Shown one piece after another: positions 10,211 to 20,931 of a stretch of DNA of 64,000 nt (position 1 is the first letter of the stretch; every line of letters begins with the position of its first letter). The position numbers and the translations under genes were made by a program. The stretch is from Brachybacterium vulturis (lineage in GTDB: Bacteria; Actinomycetota; Actinomycetes; Actinomycetales; Dermabacteraceae): assembly GCF_002407185.1 (NCBI RefSeq), contig NZ_CP023563.1, forward strand, positions 1,922,001-1,986,000. Direction: 5' to 3'. The notes beneath the pieces were generated by a model. It was not told where the DNA came from, ran no database searches, and saw only the letters and a program-made list of their open reading frames with translations.

Positions 10211-10870
10211 ATGGAGATCAATGTCGTCGGACGTCACATGGACGTCCCGGATCGATTCCGTCGTCATCTCATCGACAAGCTCGACAAGGTCACCCAGTTC
10301 GCCCCCGCGGCTCTCCGCGTGGACGTCGAGATCTCACAGGAGAAGAACCCCAGGCAGACTGAGCTCAGCGACCGGGTCGAGCTCACCGTGCACGAGAACG
10401 GCTCCGTGATCCGTTCCGAGGCGCGTGCGGACGATCTCTACGGGGCGCTGGACATCGCCTACGGCAAACTCCTCGAACGTCTCCGGCGCGCCCGTGACCG
10501 CCGCAAGGATCGACGTCGGGGCCGCGACCGTGCGCACCAGGGTGCGGGAGCGAGCCTGCGCACGATGCCCGCGGATCAGGAAGTTCCCGCCGCGCTCCAG
10601 GAGACGTCTCCGGAGCCCGCGGACGAGCCGGAAGAGGCCCCCGGCGGCAACGAGATCGATCTGGCGGACGCCGGCAGTCCTGTCGTGATCCGGAAGAAGA
10701 AGCACCCTGCCAAGCCGATGAGCATCGAGGACGCGCTGAACCGGATGGAGCTCGTGGGGCACGACTTCTTCCTCTTCGTCGACGCCGAATCCGGCCACCC
10801 GAAAGTGGTCTATCGCCGCAAGGGATGGAACTACGGAGTCATCGAGCTCGAGTCCGAGCTGACCGCCTGA
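10211..10870 (+). CDS. hpf: Ribosome hibernation promoting factor, long form
   Basis: 219 residues. The S30AE/RaiA domain (about 1-105, starting MEINVVGRHMDVP, with LYGALDIAYGKLLERLRRARDR) is followed by an acidic linker and the long-HPF dimerisation domain (about 165-219: KPMSIEDALNRMELVGHDFF, then YRRKGWNYGVIELE). Long HPF dimerises 70S ribosomes into inactive 100S particles under stress. A strong AGGAGG lies 9 nt before ATG 10211. The 181-nt upstream gap has room for a promoter, and a strong hairpin follows the stop. In Mycobacterium secA1 follows directly; here a YcaQ-like gene lies between. Confidence 0.95.
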   Translation: MEINVVGRHMDVPDRFRRHLIDKLDKVTQFAPAALRVDVEISQEKNPRQTELSDRVELTVHENGSVIRSEARADDLYGALDIAYGKLLERLRRARDRRKDRRRGRDRAHQGAGASLRTMPADQEVPAALQETSPEPADEPEEAPGGNEIDLADAGSPVVIRKKKHPAKPMSIEDALNRMELVGHDFFLFVDAESGHPKVVYRRKGWNYGVIELESELTA

Positions 10871-10875
10871 CCTCC

Positions 10876-10929
10876 CACGACGGAGCGGGGCGGGAGGAGC
10901 GCGAGAGCCTCCTCCCGCCCCTCGTCGTG
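10876..10929 (+). terminator. Hairpin after hpf
   Basis: Inverted repeat with a 13-bp perfect core (GGGGCGGGAGGAG at 10887-10899 with its complement at 10909-10921), loop of 9 nt, and outer arms CACGACG/CGTCGTG. No T run follows, as is common for high-GC actinobacterial terminators. Confidence 0.6.
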
Positions 10930-10954
10930 CCGACCCGACAGGAGCACCGCGTCG

Positions 10955-12247
10955 ATGAGCCCAGCACCGACGAGCTCGACCCTCACCTGGAGCCGCGCGC
11001 GCCGGATCGCCCTGCGGGCACAGGGCATGGGGCGCGCCCGCCGCAGCGACCCGCCGACGCCCGCCACCAGCCGCCGCGCCCTCGCCCGCACGGTGGAGCG
11101 GACCCATCTGCTCCAGATCGACTCGGTGAACGTGTTCGCGCGGGCCCACCACCTCCCCGTGTTCACGCGCACCGGCCGCTGGGACCCCTCCGTGCTCGAG
11201 CGTGCCGTGCGCCCCGGACAGCGACGCAGCCTGCGGGAGGGGCTCGCCCACGAGGCCGCGTACATCACCCCGGAGATCCATCGACTGCTGGCCTTCCGTC
11301 GCGCCATGTCCGCACAGGACTCGGGCGCGCTGCGGGAGATCACCGCGTCCTCCCCGCAGCTGCTCCCGCAGGTGCGGGAGGTGGTGGCGGACATCGGCCC
11401 CGCCAGCGCCGCCGCCGTCTCCAGGCATCTGGGGGACACCGAGCGCGGCGAGGGATGGGGGTGGCGCCGCACCGACACCCAATGGGCGGTGGAGCACCTC
11501 TTCCGCACCGGGGAGCTCGACTGCGTGGGTCGCTCCTCGCAGTTCGAGCGCCTGTACTCCCTGCCCGCGGACGAGCATCCCGGACCGGACGGCCTCCCCG
11601 CCCAGGACGAGGCCGCGTCGATCCGCGAGCTCGTCGAGCGGGCGGCCCGCTCCCTGGGCATCGCCGAGATCGGTTCCCTCGCGGACTACTTCCGTCTCCG
11701 GGTGCGGACCGTCGCGCCCGCGGTCCGGGAGCTGCTCGCCCAGGGCGAGCTGCGGGAGGTCGAGGTCTCCCATCCCACAGGAGCACGCACGATGCTGCTG
11801 CACCGGGACGCCCCGGCGCCTGCCCCGCTCCGGGTCGCCGCCCTGGTCAGCCCATTCGACCCGCTCGTCTTCCATCGTCCGCGGCTCGCGCGCCTGTTCG
11901 ACGTGGAGTACCGCATCGGCATCTACACCCCTGCCGCGCAGCGCACCACCGGCTACTACGCCCTGCTGTTCCTGCTCGGGGACGTGTTCCCGGCACGCGT
12001 GGATCTGCGCGCGGACCGTGTGCGCGGCGTGCTCGAGGTGCGGGGCACCTACCGGGAGCCGCTGCCGCACCTGCCTGCCCGGCAGCGTCCGCAGGATGCC
12101 GCGATCGCCGAGGCGCTCGCGGCCGAGCTGTGGCGCGCCGCCCGCTGGCAGGGCCTGGAGGAGGTCGAGGTCCTCACCGGGTCGGGGACGGGAGATCTCT
12201 CGGCCGCGCTGGCGGAGTTCGCGCACCGGGGAGCCGACACCGGGTGA
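10955..12247 (+). CDS. YcaQ-like winged-helix DNA glycosylase family protein
   Basis: 430 residues from ATG 10955, with AGGAG about 10 nt upstream. The sequence LLQIDSVNVFARAHHLPVFTRTGRWD is typical of the YcaQ/AlkX family (DUF1006), as are the HEAAYITPE and LVSPFDPLVFHRPRLARLFDVEYRIG stretches; the latter contains the D and R residues that are conserved across the family. E. coli YcaQ and Streptomyces AlkZ unhook DNA interstrand crosslinks or azinomycin adducts. It interrupts the hpf-secA neighbourhood and probably has an independent function in DNA repair. Catalytic Q-x-Q or Q-x-D style residues were not verified residue by residue (LLQIDSV fits QxD). Confidence 0.85.
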   Translation: MSPAPTSSTLTWSRARRIALRAQGMGRARRSDPPTPATSRRALARTVERTHLLQIDSVNVFARAHHLPVFTRTGRWDPSVLERAVRPGQRRSLREGLAHEAAYITPEIHRLLAFRRAMSAQDSGALREITASSPQLLPQVREVVADIGPASAAAVSRHLGDTERGEGWGWRRTDTQWAVEHLFRTGELDCVGRSSQFERLYSLPADEHPGPDGLPAQDEAASIRELVERAARSLGIAEIGSLADYFRLRVRTVAPAVRELLAQGELREVEVSHPTGARTMLLHRDAPAPAPLRVAALVSPFDPLVFHRPRLARLFDVEYRIGIYTPAAQRTTGYYALLFLLGDVFPARVDLRADRVRGVLEVRGTYREPLPHLPARQRPQDAAIAEALAAELWRAARWQGLEEVEVLTGSGTGDLSAALAEFAHRGADTG

Positions 12248-12345
12248 CGATGCGCGCAGGTGGTCACCAATGCGGACGGTGACGCATACGATGGGTCAGG
12301 CACCAGCCGTCCACGAGGGCGGACACGCGATCTACGGGAGCACGA

Positions 12346-15396
<3,051 letters not shown>

Positions 15397-15397
15397 G

Positions 15398-15793
15398 TCA
15401 GCCGATCTCCAGCACCGTCACTCGCCAGCCCGTGTGGCGGAGCTCCCAGCGCATGGCGAGGAACCGTGCCCGATCGGGCTCGCGCAGCACGCAGCTGGCT
15501 TCGACCGTATGCGCGTTGACCACGCACAGGCGCACACCGGTCACGCTCAGCTGACGCGGCGGCGCGTAGCCGGTGGTGGCCCGCAGCCTGCGGGTCAGGG
15601 CGGCGCGCCGCGCCAGCTGCTGCCCCACCTCCGGGGTGATGAGCCGGGCCAGGGAGTTCTCGGGACGCATATCGCGGATGATCTCCACAGCGCGTCTGGC
15701 GACGGGAGCCACCAGCGGCTCGACCGTGCGGGGATCGTCCGGGGCGGTGGCGTGGGCGGCGGAATGCGCGGGGCGCTGATCAGTGGTGGTCAT
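15398..15793 (-). CDS. Rv3235-like family protein (DUF6459)
   Basis: 131 residues. The core APVARRAVEIIRDMRPENSL, LARLITPEVGQQLARRAALT and the C-terminal strand region (VEASCVLREPDRARFLAMRW, then ELRHTGWRVTVLEIG) fit the Rv3235 family, small cytoplasmic proteins of unknown function near secA in actinobacteria. The gene starts 4 nt inside the end of the LysM gene, so the two are likely coupled. No enzyme motif is visible. Confidence 0.8.
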   Translation of the reverse strand: MTTTDQRPAHSAAHATAPDDPRTVEPLVAPVARRAVEIIRDMRPENSLARLITPEVGQQLARRAALTRRLRATTGYAPPRQLSVTGVRLCVVNAHTVEASCVLREPDRARFLAMRWELRHTGWRVTVLEIG

Positions 15794-16677
15794 GGCATGT
15801 CCTGGGTGGTCATTGCGGCGGGAACGGTGAGCTGTTGGCCGGGACGGAGACGATCGGGGTCATCACCGATCACGTCCCGATTGGTCTCGTGCAGGAGCGG
15901 CCAGGTGGCGGCGATCTGCGCAGGATCGGATGCTCCCGGCCCCAGCAGCCCGTCCGAGATGCTCCACAGGCTGTCGCCCTGATGGACGACGACGGTGCGC
16001 ACCGGTGCGGGCGGCGGACCGTCCGGGTCGGAGTCGGAGATGTCCCGGCCTGAGGCGCCGGCGTCCGGAGCCGTCGTGACGACGCCGTCGGTCGCCGCCG
16101 GTGACGGCCCGCCGCCCCAGCCGAGCGGGGGCAGGGGAGCGCCGGAGCTCGCATCCCCCGTCCCCGGCCCGCCGCTGACCGGGGCCGCGGCCTCCGGGGC
16201 GGGATCGGTCGGTGGCGCTTCGGTCGAGAGCAGCTCAGCGCTCCGGGTGACCGGGAGCGCGCTCGGCTCCTGATCGGTGGTGAGCTGGTCCGAGCTCGCC
16301 ATTCCGGGAGCGAGTGTCAAAGCGGTGGCGGCGGTCGCGACCGCCGCCCCGCTCGCGAGGCGACGGGCCAGGCGGGGAGCGAGGACCCGCAGCGGGCCCA
16401 GCAGCGCAGCACCCGTGCGGCTCGCCGGCCCGGCCAGCATGATCGCCGCCGCCAGAACCCAGATGAGGGTGAGGTGGAGGCAGAGCAGAGCACCGAGACA
16501 GGCGAGGCCGAGGAGCACCCAGACGATCAGGATCTCGTGCCCGTGGGAGGTCTGCGCCAGATCGCGCAGAGAACGGATCGACGCCCCCATGGCCAGAGCC
16601 CCGGCAGCGGCGATCACCCCGCCCAGCAGGCTCGCTCCAGGCATGGGCGCGGCCGGTGTCGAAGAAGCGTCGCGCAT
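15790..16677 (-). CDS. LysM domain membrane protein
   Basis: 295 residues from ATG 16677, preceded by AGGGGGA at good distance. Three hydrophobic segments occupy the first 130 residues (SLLGGVIAAAGALAMGAS, ILIVWVLLGLACLGALLCLH plus LIWVLAAAIMLAG, SGAAVATAATALTLAPG). A long Pro/Gly/Ser/Thr-rich linker follows, then a C-terminal LysM repeat (VVVHQGDSLWSISDGLLGPG, then WPLLHETNRDVIGDDPDRLR and PGQQLTVP). LysM binds peptidoglycan, so this is probably a membrane-anchored wall-binding protein. Its frame extends upstream to 17058 but that part has no start context. Confidence 0.85.
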   Translation of the reverse strand: MRDASSTPAAPMPGASLLGGVIAAAGALAMGASIRSLRDLAQTSHGHEILIVWVLLGLACLGALLCLHLTLIWVLAAAIMLAGPASRTGAALLGPLRVLAPRLARRLASGAAVATAATALTLAPGMASSDQLTTDQEPSALPVTRSAELLSTEAPPTDPAPEAAAPVSGGPGTGDASSGAPLPPLGWGGGPSPAATDGVVTTAPDAGASGRDISDSDPDGPPPAPVRTVVVHQGDSLWSISDGLLGPGASDPAQIAATWPLLHETNRDVIGDDPDRLRPGQQLTVPAAMTTQDMP

Positions 16678-16738
16678 GGATCCCCCTGGAGATCGTGCTC
16701 TGCCCGTGCCGGCCGTGATGACCGCACGTTCAGATGTC

Positions 16739-16756
16739 GTTTGATGCAGTTTGATG
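16739..16756. repeat. Two direct repeats GTTTGATG, 10-nt period
   Basis: GTTTGATG occurs at 16739-16746 and 16749-16756 in the divergent gap between the LysM gene and the 16897 gene. Period of one helical turn suggests a possible operator, but no regulator can be named. Confidence 0.3.
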
Positions 16757-16884
16757 AGATCGACTGCCTGTAGAGGCAAAGTAGTCGCATGTGACGTACT
16801 TCGCAATGGGATCTCGGCATCGTGTGGACGGAGCCGCGGTGGGGAGGAGCGGTCGCCGCCGGTCTCGCGCCGAGCCCGGCGGCC

Positions 16885-16890
16885 TACAGT
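16885..16890 (+). promoter_or_regulatory. -10-like hexamer TACAGT
   Basis: TACAGT ends 6 nt before ATG 16897; no Shine-Dalgarno fits between. Same layout as at 20920, 23094 and 44006, consistent with a leaderless mRNA. Confidence 0.5.
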
Positions 16891-16896
16891 GGAGCC

Positions 16897-17442
16897 ATGC
16901 GATTCGAGCGGATCTTCGAGGACCTCGAGGGCCAGTTCGCCCATCATCAGCAGGAAGAGGTGCGGGCGGTCTCCGAGGACCTCACCCGTGCCGAACAGGC
17001 GCAGCTGACCCTCGCCGACCGGTTCCGGGGCGCCCAGGGACACCGGGTGACGCTGCACCTCGGCGCCTCTGTGCGAGTGACCGGCACGGTGCGGGAGGTG
17101 GCGACGGAGTGGATCGCCCTCGCCGCGAAGGGTGGCGCTCGCAGCGCGGTGGTTCCGCTGTCCGCGGTCGTGATGGCGGAGGGGCTGCCCTCCCGAGCAC
17201 GACTCGCCGAGGATCCCCCGAGCTCCCCGCGGGGACTCGGCTCCATCCTGCGCGAGCTCGCACGGGACCGCAGCGTGGTGCGCCTGGAGACGTCCGGTGG
17301 CGCCCTGACCGGACGGATCGCCGCCGTCGGTGCCGATGCGCTGGACATCCGTTCACTGCCGACGGGGGAGTCGTCCCCGGTGCCGGGCTCCGCACGGATC
17401 ACCGTGGCGCTCTCGGCACTGCGGGTCGTGCAGCTGGGCTGA
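16897..17442 (+). CDS. Conserved hypothetical protein (Micrococcales type)
   Basis: 181 residues from ATG 16897, chosen because the -10-like hexamer ends 6 nt before it and the upstream part of the frame is not protein-like. The N-terminus is a charged amphipathic helix (MRFERIFEDLEGQFAHHQQE). Two beta-rich halves follow with short repeated themes (GASVRVTGTVREVATEWIAL; GGALTGRIAAVGADALDIRS) that resemble small Sm/SH3-like barrels. No family with known function is recognised. It lies between the LysM gene (divergent) and a BldC-like gene (convergent). Confidence 0.75.
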   Translation: MRFERIFEDLEGQFAHHQQEEVRAVSEDLTRAEQAQLTLADRFRGAQGHRVTLHLGASVRVTGTVREVATEWIALAAKGGARSAVVPLSAVVMAEGLPSRARLAEDPPSSPRGLGSILRELARDRSVVRLETSGGALTGRIAAVGADALDIRSLPTGESSPVPGSARITVALSALRVVQLG

Positions 17443-17488
17443 ACCGACGCACGGACTGCGCGCCGGTGCCTCCCGCGCTGCAGAGAGG

Positions 17489-17728
17489 TCAGCCGTTCCC
17501 GTCGGCCCTCGCGCGCTCCCGGCGGTGCTCCTCCTCGAGGTAGTTCGCCGTGGCCTTGTAGCTGCGCTGGATGTACGACTCGATCTCCGTGGTCTCCACC
17601 CGCCACTGACCGCGGCCGCCGACCTTGATCGCCCGCAGCTCCCCGGACCGCACCAGGGCGTATGCCTGGGAGGCCGAGATCGAGAGCATCTCCGCGACAT
17701 CGCTGAGCGGCACGAAACGTGGCGGCAT
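17489..17728 (-). CDS. BldC-like helix-turn-helix protein
   Basis: 79 residues from ATG 17728 with GGAAGGA upstream. The sequence VPLSDVAEMLSISASQAYAL, VRSGELRAIKVGGRGQWRVE and TTEIESYIQ is the MerR/excisionase-type winged helix seen in BldC of Streptomyces. BldC binds AT-rich direct repeats cooperatively and controls developmental genes. The C-terminal tail is charged. It lies divergent to the SAF/CpaE genes and may regulate them, but that is inference from position only. Confidence 0.85.
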   Translation of the reverse strand: MPPRFVPLSDVAEMLSISASQAYALVRSGELRAIKVGGRGQWRVETTEIESYIQRSYKATANYLEEEHRRERARADGNG

Positions 17729-17954
17729 CGACGGTCCTTCCGGTCGGTTCACACCTGGGGGATGATGCCGACAGTCTCTCATCACTGCCCGGCACCGGTG
17801 TCGCGACTGTGGACGGCGGGCCCCGTCCGCCGGCTCCGAGCCGGAGGGTCGAAGTTCTCCACAATGCCGTTCTTCCCGCCCATCACGGCTCGAGCTGACG
17901 TAGCCTCCCCTCAGATCCGGGTCATAGCGGCCGGGCGACGGGGAGGAGCTGACA

Positions 17955-18596
17955 GTGGGGGCCACCGCAGCGATGATGAGACTGCGCACGCCGCGATGGA
18001 AGGACCCGCGGCTGATCGTCGGCATCGTCCTCGTCGTGGCGAGCGTGCTGATGGGGGCCGTGCTGGTCTCGCGATTGTCGGAGACCACCGCGGTGCTGGT
18101 CGCCCGGTCGGCGATCGTGCCCGGCGATGCGATCAGCGCCGAGGATCTGATGGTGGTCGAGCTGCGGCTCGGCGAGCAGACGGACCACTACGTCGGCACC
18201 GTGGAGGCGGTCCCCGAGGGCGCCGTGGCCCTGCGCACGATCCGGCCGGGTGAGCTGGTGCCGATGTCCGCGATCGGCCAGTCGGCCGAGGTGCCGCTGC
18301 GGCCGGTGGTGATCCCGGTCGAAGCGTCGGTGGCCGAGTCCGTGGTGCCGGGGGCGACGGTGGAGCTGTGGCACACCGCTCCGGCCGGCGAGGAGGGCGC
18401 AGACGCACAGGCCCGGCTGCTGGTTCCCGATGCGGTCGTGCGCCGTATCGACGAGGGCAGCTCGCTCGGCATGCAGGAGATGTCGGTCGAGGTGCTGGTG
18501 CCCAGCGACCGTCTCGACGAGGTGCTCGAGGTGCTGTCCCAGGACGAGCGGCTGGACGTGATCGGGATTCCCGGGGCTCACGGGGTCGCACCGTGA
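17955..18596 (+). CDS. SAF domain protein (CpaB/RcpC-like)
   Basis: 213 residues from GTG 17955, preceded by GGGGAGGAG. One N-terminal membrane helix (LIVGIVLVVASVLMGAVLVS) is followed by a SAF domain (VLVARSAIVPGDAISAEDLM, then RTIRPGELVPMSAIG). Such proteins are Tad-pilus assembly factors, usually placed at the membrane. The stop overlaps the GTG of the CpaE-like gene (GTGA), so the two form an operon. The main tad genes lie 13 kb downstream in this window. Confidence 0.82.
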   Translation: MGATAAMMRLRTPRWKDPRLIVGIVLVVASVLMGAVLVSRLSETTAVLVARSAIVPGDAISAEDLMVVELRLGEQTDHYVGTVEAVPEGAVALRTIRPGELVPMSAIGQSAEVPLRPVVIPVEASVAESVVPGATVELWHTAPAGEEGADAQARLLVPDAVVRRIDEGSSLGMQEMSVEVLVPSDRLDEVLEVLSQDERLDVIGIPGAHGVAP

Positions 18597-19831
18597 TCGA
18601 CATCGTCCTGTGCGCCTCCGGCAGTGACGAGGTGCGGATCGTCCATGACCTCGCGACGGACCGGCATCCCGTTGCGAGGGTGGTGCGCCGCTGCGCGGAT
18701 CTGGCCGAGACGCTCGCGGTCACCGCTGCCGGCATCGGCGACGTGGTCCTACTCGACGTCACCGTCCGCGGGCTGGGGCGGGATGTGCTCGCGGCGATGA
18801 TCCGCGACGCCGCCGTCGTGGGGATGCGGCCGGCGGATGCTCCGGAGAGCACGTCGCTGGGCCTGCGCCACATGGTGCCCGTCGACGCTCCGGTCGACGA
18901 GATCCTCGCCGCGGTCGAGGCGGCGGTGCTCGGAGAGCAGGAGGACACCGAAGCCTGGGTCCAGGAGGCGCAGACCGCTGAGCCGGGCGCGCAGGGTCGA
19001 CTGATCGCGGTGTGGGGTCCCGTGGGTGCACCGGGCCGTTCGACGATCGCGGTGAACCTCGCGGCCGAGGCCGCGGCGGCCGGTCGGGAGACGACCTTGG
19101 TGGACGCCGACACCTACGGCCCGGCCCAGAGCCAGATGCTGGGTGTGCTCGACGAAGCTCCCGGGCTGGTGGCCGCCGCACGCGCCCATGACCGCGACAC
19201 GCTCGACGAGGAGACCATGGACTCGCTCCTGCCGCTGGTCCAGCCGCGGCTGCGGCTGCTCAGCGGGATCGGTGTCCCCGGGCGCTGGGCAGAGCTGCGA
19301 CGCACCACGCTCGAGGGGGTCTGGGGAGCCCTGGCACGTCGCGGGGAACTGGTCATCGCCGACGTCGCTGCCGTGCTGGAAGAGGATGAGGAGCTCAGCT
19401 ACGACACCGCCGCCCCGCAGCGGAACGCCGCGGCGATCAGCGCTCTCGAGGTGGCGGACGCGGTGATCGCCGTGGTCACGGCCGATCCGGTGAGCATCAC
19501 GCGGCTGCTGCGCGATCAGGCCCGGCTGGCGGAGCTCGGGGTGAGCGAGCTCCACGTCATCGTCAACCGGGTGGGTGCCCCCGTGCCGGGGGACCGGCTG
19601 CGGGAACTGATCGGCTCACGACTGCCGCTGGACTCCCTGACCCTGCTCCCGGATGATCCGGTCGCCTGCCGCACTGCGGCCTGGGACGGGGCGCTGCTGT
19701 CGGAATCCGCGCCCCGCTCCGCGCTGCGCCGAGGCCTCCGCGACCTCGCTGCGTCCCCCGCGGTCCAGGGCGAGGACCCAGCGGGAGCCTCGAGGACCGC
19801 ACCTGCGCAGGCCGCCCCGGGGAGCCGGTGA
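18593..19831 (+). CDS. CpaE/TadZ-like ATPase
   Basis: 412 residues from GTG 18593, overlapping the SAF gene by 4 nt. An N-terminal receiver-like half (ending near 115) is followed by a ParA/MinD-type domain. The P-loop is VWGPVGAPGRSTIAVNLA, in which the usual Walker Lys is Arg and the signature Lys is missing, so ATP hydrolysis may be lost or altered. Downstream motifs TTLVDADTYGPAQSQMLGVL and ELVIADVAAVLEEDE resemble Walker A' and B regions. TadZ/CpaE localises the Tad pilus machine at the pole. The frame continues upstream to 18368 but overlaps the SAF gene, so I prefer the GTG. Confidence 0.8.
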   Translation: MIDIVLCASGSDEVRIVHDLATDRHPVARVVRRCADLAETLAVTAAGIGDVVLLDVTVRGLGRDVLAAMIRDAAVVGMRPADAPESTSLGLRHMVPVDAPVDEILAAVEAAVLGEQEDTEAWVQEAQTAEPGAQGRLIAVWGPVGAPGRSTIAVNLAAEAAAAGRETTLVDADTYGPAQSQMLGVLDEAPGLVAAARAHDRDTLDEETMDSLLPLVQPRLRLLSGIGVPGRWAELRRTTLEGVWGALARRGELVIADVAAVLEEDEELSYDTAAPQRNAAAISALEVADAVIAVVTADPVSITRLLRDQARLAELGVSELHVIVNRVGAPVPGDRLRELIGSRLPLDSLTLLPDDPVACRTAAWDGALLSESAPRSALRRGLRDLAASPAVQGEDPAGASRTAPAQAAPGSR

Positions 19832-19843
19832 GAGGATGGTGCC

Positions 19844-20290
19844 ATGAGGATCTATCTCCCGCTGATGGCACAGGACCGACCGGCGCTCCAGGAGGGGCGC
19901 AGGCTCGTCGACCTCGACGCGGGTCGCGTGGCCTGGGCGGTCACGGCGGAGGCGAGCGCGGACCGTCCCGGCCAGGACGAGGAGGATCTCGAGTACGAGG
20001 CGATGCAGGATGCGGTGCATGTCGCCTTCACGGGTGCCGAGGACGCGGCGAGGGCGCTCGTGATCGCCGCGGACGTGTCCGACGGCGTCCTCGCCGCGGC
20101 GACCGAGGACGGAGGCGCATTCGGGATCCGGCTGCGCGAGCGCCGCTCCGCGAAGATCGCCAGCTTCCACGTCACCGAGCAGGACAGGTGGGCGGCGGAG
20201 AAGGACGACACGGACCCGGCGCTGTTGTGGTTCGATGCCGGTGAGGGACAGGATGCCCTCGCCTTCCGCGACAGCGCGCCGACAGCCTGA
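19844..20290 (+). CDS. DUF6912-like hypothetical protein
   Basis: 148 residues. MRIYLPLMAQDRPALQEGRR, a VAWAVTAEAS strand, EDLEYEAMQDAVHVAF and the middle RALVIAADVSDGV segment fit a small actinobacterial family I recall as DUF6912; the name is from memory, not a search. No catalytic motif is visible. It starts 12 nt after the CpaE-like gene and probably shares its transcript. The next gene is convergent. Confidence 0.65.
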   Translation: MRIYLPLMAQDRPALQEGRRLVDLDAGRVAWAVTAEASADRPGQDEEDLEYEAMQDAVHVAFTGAEDAARALVIAADVSDGVLAAATEDGGAFGIRLRERRSAKIASFHVTEQDRWAAEKDDTDPALLWFDAGEGQDALAFRDSAPTA

Positions 20291-20312
20291 GCCGGAGGCC
20301 CCGGGCCGCCGC

Positions 20313-20819
20313 TCAGTCGGCGTGGGACTCCACATACGTCCGGGCGGACCGCTCCTCGGCGCGCAGCACCGTGGAGACGTACGGCACGGCGGCCTTCTCC
20401 AGCCTGGGTCCCAGCAGGGGGACCTTCGCGACCAGGTCTCCGTCGATCTCGACACTGCTGCGCGACTCCCCGTCGGGGAGCAGGCGCAGCGAACCCGTGA
20501 GACCGGCCGGGGTGCCCGCGACCTCGAGGGTCGTCGTGCCCTTCCGGCCGCCGTCGGCCTCGGGAGCGGACCAGCTCTGCTTCTCGTGGATGGTCACCGA
20601 GGAGCCGACGAAGGGCCGCACCATGTCCGGCACTCGATCCGTGGGCATCGACAGCTCGGTCCGGACGGTGAAGGCACCGGCGGGATCCCCCTCGAGGGAC
20701 GACTCCGCCCGGGTGGCCCCGAGGGTCGAGCGACGGATCGCGGTGTACTCCGGATCGGCGTACATCGCCGCCGCACCGGCGGCCGACAGCGGGAGGGTCA
20801 ACGTCTCGCGAAGCTTCAT
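20313..20819 (-). CDS. DUF2505 domain-containing protein
   Basis: 168 residues. The order of MKLRETLTLPLSAAGAAAMY, a central beta-rich SRL-like fold and C-terminal VPLLGPRLEKAAVPYVSTVL with a helix of ERSARTYVESH is typical of DUF2505, a START-like helix-grip fold found in actinobacteria. Ligand unknown. GGAAGGA lies 6-8 nt before ATG 20819. It is divergent from pdtaS. Confidence 0.85.
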   Translation of the reverse strand: MKLRETLTLPLSAAGAAAMYADPEYTAIRRSTLGATRAESSLEGDPAGAFTVRTELSMPTDRVPDMVRPFVGSSVTIHEKQSWSAPEADGGRKGTTTLEVAGTPAGLTGSLRLLPDGESRSSVEIDGDLVAKVPLLGPRLEKAAVPYVSTVLRAEERSARTYVESHAD

Positions 20820-20919
20820 CCTGGTCCTTCCTCGGAACTGTTCGCGCTCAGCCTAGGGCAGAGGAGCCCGAGCCGACGCCCTCCCGTGGGACGGGCGCAG
20901 AGCAGTCGGCCCCGGCCTC

Positions 20920-20925
20920 TATCCT
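20920..20925 (+). promoter_or_regulatory. -10-like hexamer TATCCT for pdtaS
   Basis: TATCCT ends 6 nt before ATG 20932. A leaderless pdtaS mRNA is likely. Confidence 0.5.
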
Positions 20926-20931
20926 GTCTCC

